Source of the DNA: Vitrella brassicaformis
Lineage: Eukaryota > Sar > Vitrellaceae
Length of the DNA: 47,789 bases
Direction: 5' to 3'
Assembly (NCBI GenBank): GCA_001179505.1
Contig: CDMY01000613.1
Coordinates: forward strand, 1 to 47,789
Under the pieces are notes generated by a model. That model was not told the DNA's origin. It searched no databases and was given only the letters and a program-made list of their open reading frames with translations. Within the stretch, counting starts at the first letter, position 1; the number at the start of each line of letters is the position of its first letter. The translations under genes and the position numbers were made by a program. Positions 20,902-33,635 of this stretch are shown here, one piece after another.

Positions 20902-22669
20902 ATGGCGGCATCGGCGGAAGGGCAGGAGGGGCAGGGGAGTGTGTGCGACCAGCTGGAGATCCTGCCGGGGAGGCTGGAGTGGCGCACATTCGACCCCGAC
21001 CACCCCGACCCCGACGCACCTGCCCTCAACTCCTGGGACGGGCCGCACAAGGTCTACTGCTGGCACCCAGATCTCACCACCAGCTACGAACCGGTCAGGG
21101 GAAGAGGATGGGCAGCCAGCCATCGATGCCACTGGATGGACTGGATGGATGGATGATGGATGGATGGATGGGCCTTTGTTGCAGTTTCATAGCGATTTCG
21201 GGCCGCTGAATCTGGGGTGCACCTGGCGGTTCTGCGAATGGGTGGACAAGTTTATGCAGGTGAGCATATGGGTGGGNNNNNNNNNNNNNNNNNNNNNNNN
21301 NNNNNNNNNNNNNNNNNNNNNNNNNNNNNNNNNNNNNNNNNNNNNNNNNNNNNNNNNNNNNNNNNNNNNNNNNNNNNNNNNNNNNNNNNNNNNNNNNNNN
21401 NNNNNNNNNNNNNNNNNNNNNNNNNNNNNNNNNNNNNNNNNNNNNNNNNNNNNNNNNNNNNNNNNNNNNNNNNNNNNNNNNNNNNNNNNNNNNNNNNNNN
21501 NNNNNNNNNNNNNNNNNNNNNNNNNNNNNNNNNNNNNNNNNNNNNNNNNNNNNNNNNNNNNNNNNNNNNNNNNNNNAGTTTATGCAGGTGAGCATATGGG
21601 TGGGTGGGTGGGTGGGCGAGTGGGGCTGTAAAGGCCGGCAGGGAGTGGCATATGTGTGTGTGTATGCCGTGTGCCGGTGGATGTATGTCAGCATCAGAGC
21701 GATGGCAAGCTCATCTACCATACCCAGAACACGCCTGAGCAGCGTACGTAAATGAATCCCACACCCCCTCACACCAACACCCACACACCCCCGCGCAGCC
21801 AGCTTCGGATACCCATCTCTTTCTCTGTGTGCGGTGTGTGGTGTGGTGTGGTGTGGTGTTGTATGTTGGTCAGGTTCGAACGCCGCATACCTCATCGGAG
21901 CCTACCTAGTACACACATCCATCACATGGATCTCACTGCAATGGCCCTCCCTCTATGTGTGTCGGTCCCTCTCAGGTGGTCATGAAGGGCTGGAAGTCGA
22001 CGGACGTCTACGCCCTCTTCGCAAGTGTGCCTGCACATAATAATAGCATTCTCAACACACACACGTCCCTGCACACAGACGACTGACTCTTCGGATGTGT
22101 GCGGGACTTGTGTGTCGTGCAGGAGTGTCGGCAGGGTTCAAGATGTACCGCGATGCGTCATCCATGCCAGAATCCACATGGGATATGGACGTAAGGACAC
22201 AACACGGCACGCGACACGCACACACTCGGGCGTCATGTGTTGTCTGCTATGTGTGTGTGTGCGTTCGTGTGTGTATATGTGTGTGTGTGTGTTGTGCAGC
22301 TGTTGTGCTGCTATCAGGGCCTCGAGAAGGCGCTGGAGTTCGGTATGTCACTCGCTGGCTGGCTGGTGTGTGGTTGCGCGGGGGCTTGTATGAGGTGTGT
22401 TGTGTTGTGTTGTGTTCTGTTCTGTTCTGTCGTGTGTGCAGGTTGGTTTGACTTCCGCACGTTCGACATCAGACAATACGAAGAGTTCGAGAAAATAGAG
22501 AAGGGTCAGCAAGTAAACCAGAGAGAGCTCTAAATGGACGTATTTCTTGCCCGGCCACCTGCTGTGCCATGCTGTGCTGTCTTGTGCTGTGCTGTGATGT
22601 GTTGTGTGTTCAGGCGACATGAATTGGTGGGGGACACACACACGGCAGCTGGGTGCAGAGGGCCCGTAC

Positions 22670-22703
<34 letters not shown>

Positions 22704-25108
22704 CTGGGGTGTGAATCGTGATTGTGTGTGGTCAGGATCCTGCCTGGCAAGTTCCTGGCGTTTTCGACCCCCACGAGCACACCCGAGCTGGCCGAAACCC
22801 TCAACGGACAGGTGGTATACCCTCCCCTCACACACACCCATCGAACCACGCAGGCACACGATGTGTGTTGGTGCAGGTGTTTTACACCAAGACGGCGTCC
22901 GACTACGCCGACGTGTTCAACACGCTCAACCTCAAGGTGGTGGTGCGCCTCAACAAACACGAGTACCACAGACAGGTCGGTCCGCACGCAGACTTACACT
23001 CACACACAAATGTAGGTGTCTCTCTCTCTCTCTCTGTGTGTGTGTGCGTGTGTGTGTGTGTGTGTGGCGTGACAGGATTTCCTCAACCGTGGGATTCAGC
23101 ACGAGGAGCTCTTCTTCCCCGACGGTAGCTGCCCAAAAGACGTATGTCAGCGACACACACATTCACACCCACACCTGCACACCCTACCCCTTATACAAAC
23201 ACACACACACACACGTGTGGCTGGCATGTGTGTGCTGGTGCGTGTGTGTGTGCGTGTGTGTGTCAGAACATCATATTTCAGTTTCTGGAGGTGACTGAGG
23301 AGGCCCACCGCAGCGGGGTCGGAGTGGCCGTACACTGCAAAGTACGTCAGTACGTCACGTCGGCCGCCCCACACACACCAACCAACACTCACACCACCAT
23401 CAGATGCGCCCGCCCGCCCCTATGTGTCGTGTGTTGTCCGTCCCTCCATCACTCCATCCATCCATCCAACAGGCAGGTTTGGGGAGGACAGGGACGCTGA
23501 TCGGACTGTATGCGATGAAGAACTACAAGTAAGTGACTTAGGGAACCTTAGTGGCCATGCAAGACAAGACACACCGGGAGGGAGGGAGGGAGGGAGGGAG
23601 AAAGGGAGACGGTGACCAAATCTGTTTTGTGTGTGTTGGTGTGTCAGGATACCTGCTAGCTCGTGGATAGCCTGGAACCGCATCTGTCGACCGGTAGCTA
23701 CTAATGCAGACTACACTCACGCGACACACACACAACATGTGAAATTCCACCCTATCTCTTTTTATGCCTCGCTCAGGGGAGCATCTTGGGCCCCCAGCAG
23801 CAGTTTCTGATCGTGAGCACACTCCACCCACCCCACCTGCACTGCACCCACACAAACAAACATACACACAGCCGTGTGTCGTGTCTCGTCTTCAGGAGAA
23901 TGAGCGGCGTTTCCACGCGTTGCCCTCTGCCGACTTCATCCGCGCCGAACTCATGGCCAGACAGAATGGGTACCATCTCTACCTCTGCCACACAGCCATG
24001 CACACACACACACACGGAGAGAGAGAGAGCATGACAAAAAAAAGAAAGAAACCTCCATCTTTTGCTGTCCTCTCCCTCTCTCTCAGTGTTCCGTTGCCGG
24101 CAGCCATCATCAACAGCGGCCCACCTGCCGCAAACACTCGCTCGGTGCACACACCCTTCCATCCATCCATCCATTGATGTCTCTTGATGCCATGAATCGA
24201 TCAGCATCGCCCGCTGGCCCGTCCGACGAGTCCTCCACCGGGTCAGACAGGTGCCCATCCCCACGCCCTCCCCCTCCCCCACCCCCACCAGCAGTACCGT
24301 CGCAACCGGCTGCTGCCGACCATGCTGCAGCTCGACGAGATGGACAAAAAGGGCGAGGAGGAGCGCGCCAAAAGGGACGGACGGAGTGAGTGAGCCAGAG
24401 GGCAGGCAGACAGGCAGGCAGGCAGGGAGGGAGGGAGGGAGGCATCAAGCGACACAGGAGGAAGGTGCGTCTTCTGTCTGTGAACAATGCAGAGTCTGCC
24501 GCTGACATAGCTATGTTTGGAGAGGAGGGCCAGGGCGAGAGACTCCTGGGCGCAAAACGGTCAGCACCCAACCCTCCCCTCCCTCGCCCCTTGCCCCCAC
24601 TACACACACGCCTTCCCTCTGTGTGTGTGTGTGTGTGTGTGTGTGCCTCAGCCGTGACACGAATGCGCGTCCAGTGTCTCCCCGTCCGCCCCGCAGTCCC
24701 CGCCGCGAGGGGGGCGGCCGCGAGTCGCCCGACTTCTCCCTCTCCCCACTCACACTCGCACCAACACGCGGCAAAAACAGACGCAAGAAGAAGCAGCAGG
24801 CTGGCGGCCACGGCACCACACACGCCACCACCACAGCAGCAGACATGGACATCGACCACCACCACCACCACCAGCAGGGACAGCAGCTGCAGCAGCAGGT
24901 GGCCGTGTCGCACACGAGCAGCAGCACCACCGCCGGTCTCGCTGCTGCCGCTGCCGCTGCTGCCAATATGGGAGTGGGTGCGGACGGGGGCCCGGGGCAG
25001 GGGCAGCGAGGTAGCGGCGAGGGTGAGGGTGAGGGTGTTGGTGTGGAGGAGGTAGAGATGGCGGAAGGCCAGGAGGGGGCCAACAATGAGGCAGACTGCC
25101 AGCAGTGA
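20902..25108 (+). CDS. CDC14: CDC14 dual-specificity protein phosphatase
   Basis: Twenty-one exons from 20902-21093 to 24652-25108 join in phase. Family landmarks appear in order: DFGPLNLGCTWRFCEW, SNAAYLIGAYLV, MYRDASSMP, GWFDFRTFDIRQYEEFE, GDMNWILPGKFLAFSTP, VVRLNKHEY, the catalytic P-loop HCKAGLGRTGT, and RPGSILGPQQQFL. The catalytic Cys is in the exon ending at 23341, and the rest of the loop is in the next exon (from 23473). CDC14 reverses CDK phosphorylation at mitotic exit and cytokinesis; in protists it is also linked to basal bodies. The C-terminal tail after QYRRNRLLP is basic, Ser/Pro-rich, then His/Gln- and Gly/Glu-rich. Exon 22614-22626 is only 13 bases. An N gap lies in the second intron and does not remove coding sequence. 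Confidence 0.95.
21277..21576. other. 300-N assembly gap flanked by a 28-bp direct duplicate
   Basis: Exactly 300 N follow AGTTTATGCAGGTGAGCATA... at 21249-21276, and the same 28 bases occur right after the gap at 21577-21604. The duplicated bases span the exon 2 splice donor of CDC14. The simplest reading is that two contigs overlap here and were scaffolded with a default gap, so little or nothing is missing. Confidence 0.85.
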
Positions 25109-26050
25109 GGGAGGGAGATATGGGGGTCGACGTAGCTCCAATATATTGCCGTCTGGCTGGCTAGCTTGGCGTCTTTGTTGAAGGAGAATTCTCTCGAGCT
25201 GGATGGATGGACGGACAGATAGAGGGAGGGGGAGAGAGAGAGAGAGAGACGTGTTAGCACAGTATACCATTGCAGAGGGGGGGTGGGGAGAGGGGCTATT
25301 CCCGATCGATTCATCACTGCCCCTGGTGGCTGCGTGCGTGTGTGAGCGTGCAGAGAGAGGCATCACCACGCAGTCAGACAGACAGACGAGGCGCGTAGAT
25401 ATGACCCACAGCAGCGGCGGCAGCACACTCGCACACAGCAAGGCCCCCGACGCCTCACACACACACACATGTGGCTGCCTGCTACAATCGTCTGCCTGGC
25501 CTGGTGGTGTGGTGTTCGATGTCCCGACCGTGTTACTTCAGCAGCCTGCATGTGCAATGTCCCTGGTGCATGGTGCCGTCCTTACAGTTATTTGGCAGCA
25601 TGTGTGTGTGTGTGTATGTGTGTGGATGAGAGCCCTGATGGACTGACGACCCTTTCAATCACTCACAAGATTGTGTCCTCCAGCTCCGCCGTCGTGTCCG
25701 TCAAAACACACACACACACACACATCCACAGACACACACACACACACACATCCACAGCCACAGCAATTAAATAAAACCACACACATGGATGCAGTCAATC
25801 ACGCCGCCTCCCCCCTCCTCCCCCGACAGCCACACAAAACATCAAAGGACACAAGTCAGCCAGCGCAGTACGCACACGCACCCGGACGGACACACACACA
25901 CACACACCGATGATAAGCGCGCCTTTGCACCGCTAAGCGGACAGATCTCTCGTCTGCCCCGAGCTAAGCTGCGTCTACGGACCACACACACACACACACA
26001 CACGTGTCACATCGGTCAGCCATCCACACACGCGGCATCGCGTCGCAGCA
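25109..26050. other. Intergenic between convergent genes, CA microsatellites
   Basis: The stretch between the CDC14 stop and the START-gene stop has GGAT/GA repeats near 25201-25250 and CA runs at 25439-25470, 25704-25756, 25894-25908 and 25983-26004. No exon with family similarity is visible on either strand. Confidence 0.5.
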
Positions 26051-27994
26051 TCAGGTGCGTGTCTTGACGAGGGAGGTCTTCATGTGATGAAGGTTGGCCA
26101 GCGATGCGGTCAGGATCAGACGCGACACCCACTTGGGAAAGTCGCCTCGCAAATCAGCCTGCAGTACTTAATCCAATCCACACAGACAGACAGACACTCA
26201 GACAGGCAAGGACCTATACCCACCGAGTGCACCCCATTCGCCCACTGACCTGCCAGACAAAGTAGAGCCTGCAAGAGCCGTCCTGCACCCGACGGCAGTC
26301 GAAGCCGCCGATGTGGGCGTGCGCCCGAATGCGGCCCGTGAGCATGCCGACGGCGTGGCGCCATTCGATAGACCGAGAGACACACACACTGTGGTCGTCA
26401 CTGAACTGAATGCATAACACAAGCCACACAACACACACACACAACATCTTGCTGCTCTGCTCATCAACCGCCCCGCCCAGCCGACCTGGTGTTGGCTCCC
26501 CGACAGGCAGAAGTCCCTCCCAGGAATGCCGAAGCCGCCCCTGTAGGACTGGTAGTAGGCACAGACGCCGCAGCTGCCGTCCTCACGGTAGGTTCGGAGC
26601 CTGAACTGGGTCTCCAGCAGCGGATTGTACTGCCTGGGGTCGGTGTGCGAGTAGAAGAAGTTGATGACCTCTCGGGGGCTGAAGGACCCGCCGATGTCGA
26701 TGTGGCCCAGCACGACGGGCGACTGGCCGGGCAGGTCCCTGATGAATTGCTGACATACATATGGCCGATAGACAGACAGACAGACAGAGAGACAGACAGA
26801 GGGAGGGGAGAGCAAACAAACAGGCATGACATGAGGCGTGTAGCGGGTTGAGTTGAGGCCGGGGTCTGCACAGACATACCCTGACGCCGTGCTTCATGCC
26901 CAGGCTCTTCCACCCGTCGGTCGAGTTGATGATGGCATTCAGCTCGTGCGCTGCCTCCTCTCCCTACACACACATAGGCACACTACATTCAATGGATGGA
27001 TGTATCCCCCTCCCCCTCCCCCTCCCGCACCGACCAGTGCCTGTAGGCGTTGGCCCATGAGCAGCTCCTCATCGGTCAGCCCCGGCAGCCACACCACTTC
27101 CCCGTCAGCCCCACCCGCCACAGACGGTACACAGGGGGGCGACAGCACACACGTCTGTCCAGGGCTTGTCGTCACCGATGTCAGCATGTCGCCGTCATCG
27201 CACTCACTCGAAGTGTCACTGCCCTCCGTCGATGGGGCGGCGTGTTTGTCGTCGTGACCACCCGCACCCTCCTTGTCGCTGTCATCATCGCTGGCCAGCT
27301 TCGGCAGCAGTGAGTGTGGCGTCGGTGGCACTCGGTAGGGGAGGGAGACGGGTGTGCTCGGGGGAGGCGGCACGAGGCACCTGGGCGACGGATGGGATGT
27401 CTGTTTCACACATGCTCCTCGTCGCTTGCTCTTCCAGAAGCGAGGCAGCCACCACCAGCGGCGCCTCCGCTTTCCCTTTGCCACGGTGGCCGTCTTGTTC
27501 GGTGCTGGCGTTGATGGCTCGTGTGACACGGTTGGCTGTGCCGACGTCGATGCGTGTGCGAATGGGCAGGCTGCTGTGTGGGGGAAGTCGGGGTAGCTTG
27601 CCGATTGCTCATCAGACGTGATCAGCACCGGAGGGTTGGCGAAGGAGAGGGTGTACACTGCGCCATCTGGGAGAGGCGGGAAGGACCTCGGCGGGTCGCA
27701 GTACAGGCAGCCCACGATGCTGCAGGGCTGGTCTGCCGCCGAAGGACCCTCCTTTGCCGCCGACGCCACGCTGCTGAAGGGGTCTGCCTTGACGACAACG
27801 TCGCTCAGTGGCTGCGCTTGGCAGCATTCGGTGGTGCTGGTAGGTGTGCAGGCGTGCAGGCATCGCAGACTGAGCCTCAGGCCGCAGGCATCGCCCGCCG
27901 CCTGCCGGATGTAGGCCTCGATGGCGTGATCGATCAGGTCGGGGGACAGCTGGCAGGGAGGATCTTCCACCAGCGCCATCGTCGTCAGCAGCAC
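26051..27994 (-). CDS. START-domain lipid-transfer protein
   Basis: Exons 27994-27035, 26963-26880, 26749-26486, 26405-26250 and 26158-26051 give 523 residues (518 if ATG at 27979 is used). The last four exons encode a START domain: HELNAIINSTDGWKSLGMKH, VVLGHIDIGGSFSPREVINF, YNPLLETQFRLRTYREDG, GIPGRDFCL, RSIEWRHAVGMLTGRIRA, LYFVWQADLRGDFPKWV. START domains hold a lipid or sterol in a deep cavity. The N-terminal 320 residues match no family I know; they have many Cys/Pro, a basic Trp-rich patch (KRRRRWWWLPRFWKSKRR) that could touch membranes, and an acidic linker. The cargo cannot be told from sequence. Confidence 0.85.
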
Positions 27995-28249
27995 GGAATG
28001 GGAAAACCGGAGTCTGCTGAGCCGTGGGGATCAATCGAGGCGCGTACCGATTGTAAATTCTCAACGGTTTTCCGGGCAAATACCGATTTTAGCACTGAAC
28101 GAATTGATGAATCATTGTCATTCAATTCATTCGTGCTGTGGTCTTGGCGTAGCGGGTCATGAGATGGCAGGCCTTCGAACGAGGCAATGGGTGGCCCTTT
28201 CCAAATCCGGACATTGCCTCGATGTGGAATCGGCAGGCTCTGACCTGAC

Positions 28250-28630
28250 GAACTCCTGTCTCACACGAGACAAGACAAGGACACACACAGGGTGGGACAC
28301 GTAAGTTGTTGCAAAGACATCTGAGTCGCTGTGGCTTGCTCCTTCTCACCACGACGTCGTTGGCCATGCACCAGGTCTCCGGACCCCATGCAGCGGACCG
28401 GCATCACACGAGCTGAGTTGCAGTGTTTGGCTTCGTCGTCTTCTGTCTCCAATGCCCCGCATGTGCCCACTCCAATGTCATTCGGTCCATCAGCCATCCG
28501 TTGGAGAGACAGACAAAGGGCAGACATGAAACGCTCCCGCATCTATCGATTCCTAGCTCACCTCGTTGACGACACAGGTCTGTTTGTCTGGGTACTTCGG
28601 GTGCCACATCTGGTGCCCGTAGATCTGTTC
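28250..28630 (-). pseudogene. Decayed tandem copy of the downstream small secreted-protein gene
   Basis: This segment matches exons 2-3 and the flanking introns of the gene at 29212-30202. The exon-2 copy (28630-28562) still reads EQIYGHQM...KQTCVVNE. The exon-3 copy lacks the acceptor AG (CGGATGG where the intact gene has ACAGATA). It also carries one extra base near 28390 that shifts the frame before the conserved TWCM position. No first exon with a signal peptide is visible. A functional gene with altered splicing is less likely but possible. Confidence 0.6.
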
Positions 28631-29211
28631 CTGTATACCGACGACACCAAACAGAGCAATCGAAGGTTCTCTTGTGCTTGTCGTGACGTGAGGGGGGGGA
28701 AGGGGACGGTGATTCTACCTCTTCACTGACGATTGCTGGAGAGTTCTGGCCTGACCGAGCGATTCGTCGTTTTTCGGCGATGCGCGGCAGAGAGCCAGAC
28801 AATACTAGTAACTGCCTGTGGTTGCAGGCGGCGTGCAGACGGGTGTGGGACGCTGAGTGTTTGGGCGCCTGCCTGTTTGAGCGGGGCACCTGGCCTGTCT
28901 GCGATGACAATGCGGTCAATCCGTTGGGGATCTCTCTGTGTGTATGTCGATCTGCGGCCGACAGGCACACACAGCTGTACGTGTATGGGTGTGGAATGTC
29001 CATACGGTGAGGCCGACTGCCCGACTTGTTTGGTCCGCTCGTTCAACGAAAACGTGTGAGGTCTGTCATGCACTCACTGACCCCGACTCTCTGAGTTTGT
29101 CTGTCTGTCTGTCTCGGTGTGATCCTTCTTGATCGATCCTCCTTTGGCACACAGTCGTGAAAAGAAATAGCAGCCAGTCCATCTCTGTCCACTCACTCAC
29201 TCAGCCGTCGG
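28631..29211. other. Region without a supported gene; Cys-rich frame on the plus strand
   Basis: The plus-strand frame 28780-29010 contains CLWLQAACRRVW followed by ECLGACLFERGTWPVCDD, six Cys in about 33 residues. It is bounded by neither clear splice sites nor a start context. It may be an exon of an unrecognised secreted protein or chance. TCTG repeats lie at 29098-29114. Confidence 0.3.
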
Positions 29212-30202
29212 CTAGTGGGCTCCGTACATGAGGCTCATGTGCTCTTTCTCTGCCCGGAGCCTCATGTCTTCCTCTTTCTGGAGCCTCTTGTGTGCCTCTT
29301 TGGCAGCCTCTGCATAGCAGACAGAAGACACACATTCGTGCATGTGTGTAAGTAGCGATCAAGTAGGTTAAAATGCAAACGGCGGGCGGGGGGCTCGGCA
29401 GGTATTCTTATCCGTCTGTCTGTCTGTCTCAGAGTCTGACTCAGAGTCTGACTCACCTCTGTCAGGGTCCCACTTCGGGTGTCCACCGAAGAACTTGATG
29501 ATCTCCGTGTCGCCCCACGTCTCAATGGACATGAGGCCAAACATGGACATGAGGTCGTCCTCGTACCTGACGGTTGTAACGGAGTCCCGCCTCACGACGA
29601 AGTTCTGTCTCACACGAGACAAGGCAAGGACACACACAGGATGGGACATGTAGTTGTTGCAACATCTGAGTCGCTGTGGCTTGCTCCTTCTCACCACTTT
29701 CTTGGCGGCCATGCACCAGGTCTCCGGACGGTTCCAGCCGACAGACATCACACCAGCTGAGTTGCAGTGTTTGGCCACCTCCTCTGCGTCCTCTGTCTTG
29801 AATGCCTCGCATGTGCCCACTCCCTCGTCAACCGATCCGACCGGTCCGCTGTCCATCAGTATCTGTCGTCCGGAGAGACAGACAAAGGGCAGATATGAAA
29901 CGCTCCCGCATCTATCGATTCCTAGCTCACCTCGTTGACGACACAGGTCTCTTTAGGTTGGCACTCCATCCCAGAGGACATCATGCTCCCGTACATCTGT
30001 GCCTGTGTGCAGACGACACAGAAGCGTCGTAAGGCCATCTTGTGCGACGTCTCACCGTTTTTTTGGTTCCCGTGCGTTCGGTGTAGTAGGCTATCATGCG
30101 GACTTCGCACGGTTGGGGCTGGATGTTCTTGCAAGTGGCCAGGGCGACGCAGGAGGCGACCACCAGGGCCTTAAGCAGAAGGGCCGGCACGACGGATGCC
30201 AT
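29212..30202 (-). CDS. Small secreted Cys-containing protein, unknown family
   Basis: Exons 30202-30056, 30002-29931, 29862-29695, 29604-29457 and 29309-29212 give 210 residues in consistent phase. A signal peptide is evident (VVPALLLKALVVASCVALA), followed by CKNIQPQPCEVRMIAYY, CQPKETCVVNE, GTCEAF, AKHCNSAGV and TWCMAAK. The seven Cys after the signal suggest disulfides. The C-terminal third has WDPDRGEAAKEAHKRLQKEE, a helical charged tail. I do not recognise the family. A start at 30214 (four residues longer) is also open. A decayed copy lies immediately downstream, so the locus has undergone tandem duplication. Confidence 0.7.
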
Positions 30203-31164
30203 CTGCAATGACATGCCAAACAGAACAGAGCCATCCAGTCCTACGGCCCCCTGTGACGGCGTGGCAGTCAGCCCCCGGCCGCCTCGTCTCGCTCACCGTC
30301 TCGAAAGCCGCAGGAAACTCAAATGGTGAAGAAACGCTTAGTCAGGGACACTCAGAGAGGCTTCCGAGACCGCAGAAATGAAGGCGGCAGGCTCTGCGGC
30401 GCTCCCTGGCCTGGTGCGAGGCGCAATGCGAGGCGTTGTGTCACAGGCCTCGTGGCAAAGCCCCCAGTGACAGGCACCCGTGGGCTGCAATATTGCTCAA
30501 GACAGCGGAGACCCACCGTGAACTTGAACAAGGCCACTGGTGCAGGTCGAGACGCCCCCACGTTTGACACTCGAAATTGTCGATCCGTGTCTCGTGTTCC
30601 CCTCCCGCCGACGAGACAATGCACCTCTCGCATGCCATGGCTCGCACGTCACGCAATCAATGCGCGCAATGTGACGAGCGGTGAGGGAATGCATCTAGTC
30701 CTTAACCGACTGTGGTCATCCACGGGTGGTCATCTCAGAAGAGCCCATCAAAAGGACCAAGACCCATTAATTGTGCGAGTGAGTGCCATCCATCCATCCA
30801 TCCATCTATCCATTCATCCATCCATCCGCAAAGACGATTATACAACATGAGCCTCAGGGAGACCGCCGTCTCGCCCACAAATATGCAGTGCACCAAAAGA
30901 GCGCATTGCACCTGCACTCATCTGCTCTGTGTGCACAGAGTTGGCTGCCCTCTCCCTCTCTCGCTCTCTCTCTCCCTCTCCCTCTCCCTCTCCCTTCAAA
31001 CTACAAACACACAGACATCCATCCATCCGTCCATCCATCCACCCATCCGCTCCTAGACAGAGAGAGAGAGACCACGCCGGTCACATCAATGACATCACAT
31101 CACACTCCACTCCACCCCACCATCCGCACCACTTACTGGCCCACCTCACCTCTGTGCCATCACC
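30203..31164. other. Intergenic, no supportable gene
   Basis: The part nearest 30203 should be the promoter of the small secreted gene. A plus-strand frame from 30378 starts MKAAGSAALPGLVRGAMRG, which resembles a mitochondrial presequence, but stops after 30 codons with no convincing donor. CATC and CTCT repeats fill 30787-30829 and 30949-31060. Confidence 0.4.
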
Positions 31165-33604
31165 TCACTCACGCGCGTCGGTGACGTGAGGGAATCTGAA
31201 AATGGGCAGGGGGTGCGCCTCGGTGTTGAATACCCACTCCGAGAGGTCGAACGTCCATCGGGGAGAGAAGAGCAGATAGAAATACTTGAGCACCTCGGCC
31301 GTCCAGAACGACTCGGTCTCGTCACTCTGATGAGAACCGTCAGCCTGCAGATATATCGGCACACACACACACACACACACACATACACACAGAGGGAGTT
31401 GGCCTCTCCAATATGTCTGTGTGGATGTGTGTGGTGTCTGTCTGTCAGTCTGTCAGTCTGTCGGTCTGTCGGTCTGTCTCTTGGGTGCCTTCCTTTCCTT
31501 ACGCTGTTGACTTGTTCGACGAATGCGTAACCGTATTTGGCTTTGCAGTGTTTCTGGATGGCCCGCCATATCTTGTAGCCCCACTGCCGGTAGGTGGGGT
31601 CGCCCGTGTAGTACCACAACAAGTAAATCGACTCGACAGTCTCCGGCCTGGTGGGCCACAGGCATGCATGCACCACATCCATCCACTCACCGCATTCGCC
31701 TCCCCCCCTGTCGCACCTGAGCTTGTAAGTGTCCTTGTAGCCGAAGAACACCTCGGGATCCTCCTGCTGTGGGCTGTTCCGCACGCCAACAAACTCAGGA
31801 CTCAACCCTACACACACACACACACACACACGCACACACACTCATAGACATCCACAGCCCCTGTGTGACCTGTCTTGTGCTGTTCGTGTGGTGCTGCCGA
31901 TCACCTCACCGACCAGTAGCAGTTCGCGCGTATCCCTCATAGCAGGTCTGCGTGATCTTGTGCGATGCCCTGTCCCACTCGACCCACCGCCGCTTCCGCG
32001 CCGCTGCCAACTTGGTGTCGTTGGCCGCGGCCGCGGCCAACAGCTGCTGGTCGTGGGGCCTGCCCTCCTCCACACCAAGCTTGAGCAAGCCGCCCATGAA
32101 ACACACCAGCTGCTCCATCCTGATCAATGGACACATGGATGGAGTGGGTGGTTGGGGTGGTTGGGGGCTGTTGACGCACCTACCTGGGGTCGTGTTTGAC
32201 GTTGGCTGGTGTGTCTGCGATGAACATGAGCTGCGAGGGGCCGTGGGACGTGCCGACGAGAAAGGTCATCATGCCGTCCATCGCTCGCTGCCACAAATCG
32301 AAGAAACGGGGCTCAGTCTGCCACAGAGAGAGAGAGACAGCCATACAGGCACTGAGGGAGGGCACTCTCCATGCTGTGTGGTGTGTATGTGCTGACTCTG
32401 TCTGTGCCCAGGCCACCCCCGCACCGACCTTTCCGGTTTGTATCCACTGTTTGAGGAGGTACTCGTAGTAGCTGTCGGCCATACCGCCCACCGTCGGATG
32501 ACCACCCGCACGACCTGACCAAGGGGAACATCCAGCCAGGCATCCACCCACCCATCGGCCATCCAGGCAGTAAAGGCTCTGCCCCTGTCTGTCTGTCTGT
32601 CTGTCTGTCTGCTCACGTGGTGCTGGTTGTGCAGCCAGGTGGGTGAAGGGCAGCAGATGGTCGCCCCCTGCGGCCTGCACGCACACACAGACAGACACAC
32701 AGCCGTCTCCGCTCTCTCCGTCTGCCCCTCGTGCGAGCAGCTCACCTGCCGAAGACTGTTGAAGGCCCCATCGGCTGCACGCTGATACCTGACAGCCACA
32801 ACAGCCACAATCCGCCCGTGTGTGGGCGTGTGTGTGAGTTGCGTGTTGGTGACTGACTTGGGGTCTCCCGTGAGGAATGAGAGGCACCTGAACTCCAGCT
32901 GAAACGTGCCGGCAGAGGCCATGATGATGTTATTGGTGAAGCGGGTCGTTCGCTGCGCTATGTTGACGTCGTCACTGATCGACCGCCCACACACACACAC
33001 ACACACACGTCCATCCATCCATCTCTCTCTATGTGTGTCTGTCTTACTTACTTCGGGAGGTATGAGCCCTTGTTGATGGCGGCCATAAGCCTGTCGCCCA
33101 GATCAGTGGCCTTGAGCAGCAAGCCCGGCCGGCCCGAGAGGGCGTGGGCCGACAAAAGGCCGCCCAGCACACGGATGACAATCTCAAAGAAGAAGTACTG
33201 CCGCGCGTAGTCGAATGAGAGCTCATTCTCGGCAAAACTGGCCGCCTGACAGACAGTGGGGAGGGAGGCAGGAAAGGAGAGAGCACCAATGGCCTCCCTG
33301 GACCTATGTGTGAGTCTTGGCGCACCTGCTCGAACTCCTTTGTGAGGTTCATCATGTAGAGGGTGGAGAGGGAGTCGACCAAAAAGACAGCAGAGCTGAA
33401 TGAAGAAGGAGAGGACAAAGGGGGCACGGCACAGTGACCGTCGTCAAGGAAGGCTGATTGTCTCTCTCTCTCTGTATGTTCCTGTTGTCTCACTTGAGGT
33501 CTCTGACAGGTCTGCCTGAGAGCGGCAGCACCCTGTCGGACCCCAGCCCCTTCTCGGAGTACATCTGCCACGTAAATCGAGTCGCCTCCACAACCTGACA
33601 CACG

Positions 33605-33635
<31 letters not shown>

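Noticed and set aside
23970-24204. CDC14 exon at 24087 suggested by a good acceptor and a plausible peptide (PAAIINSGPP)
   Set aside because: Using it breaks the phase of the following exons; joining 23969 directly to 24205 keeps the frame through to the stop.
25704-25756. CA-rich arrays considered as CRISPR or telomeric repeats
   Set aside because: They are dinucleotide microsatellites without unique spacers or telomere units, in an intron-bearing nuclear genome.
30323-30850. 175-codon plus-strand frame
   Set aside because: Ends in CATC repeats, has no recognisable motif and no splice structure.
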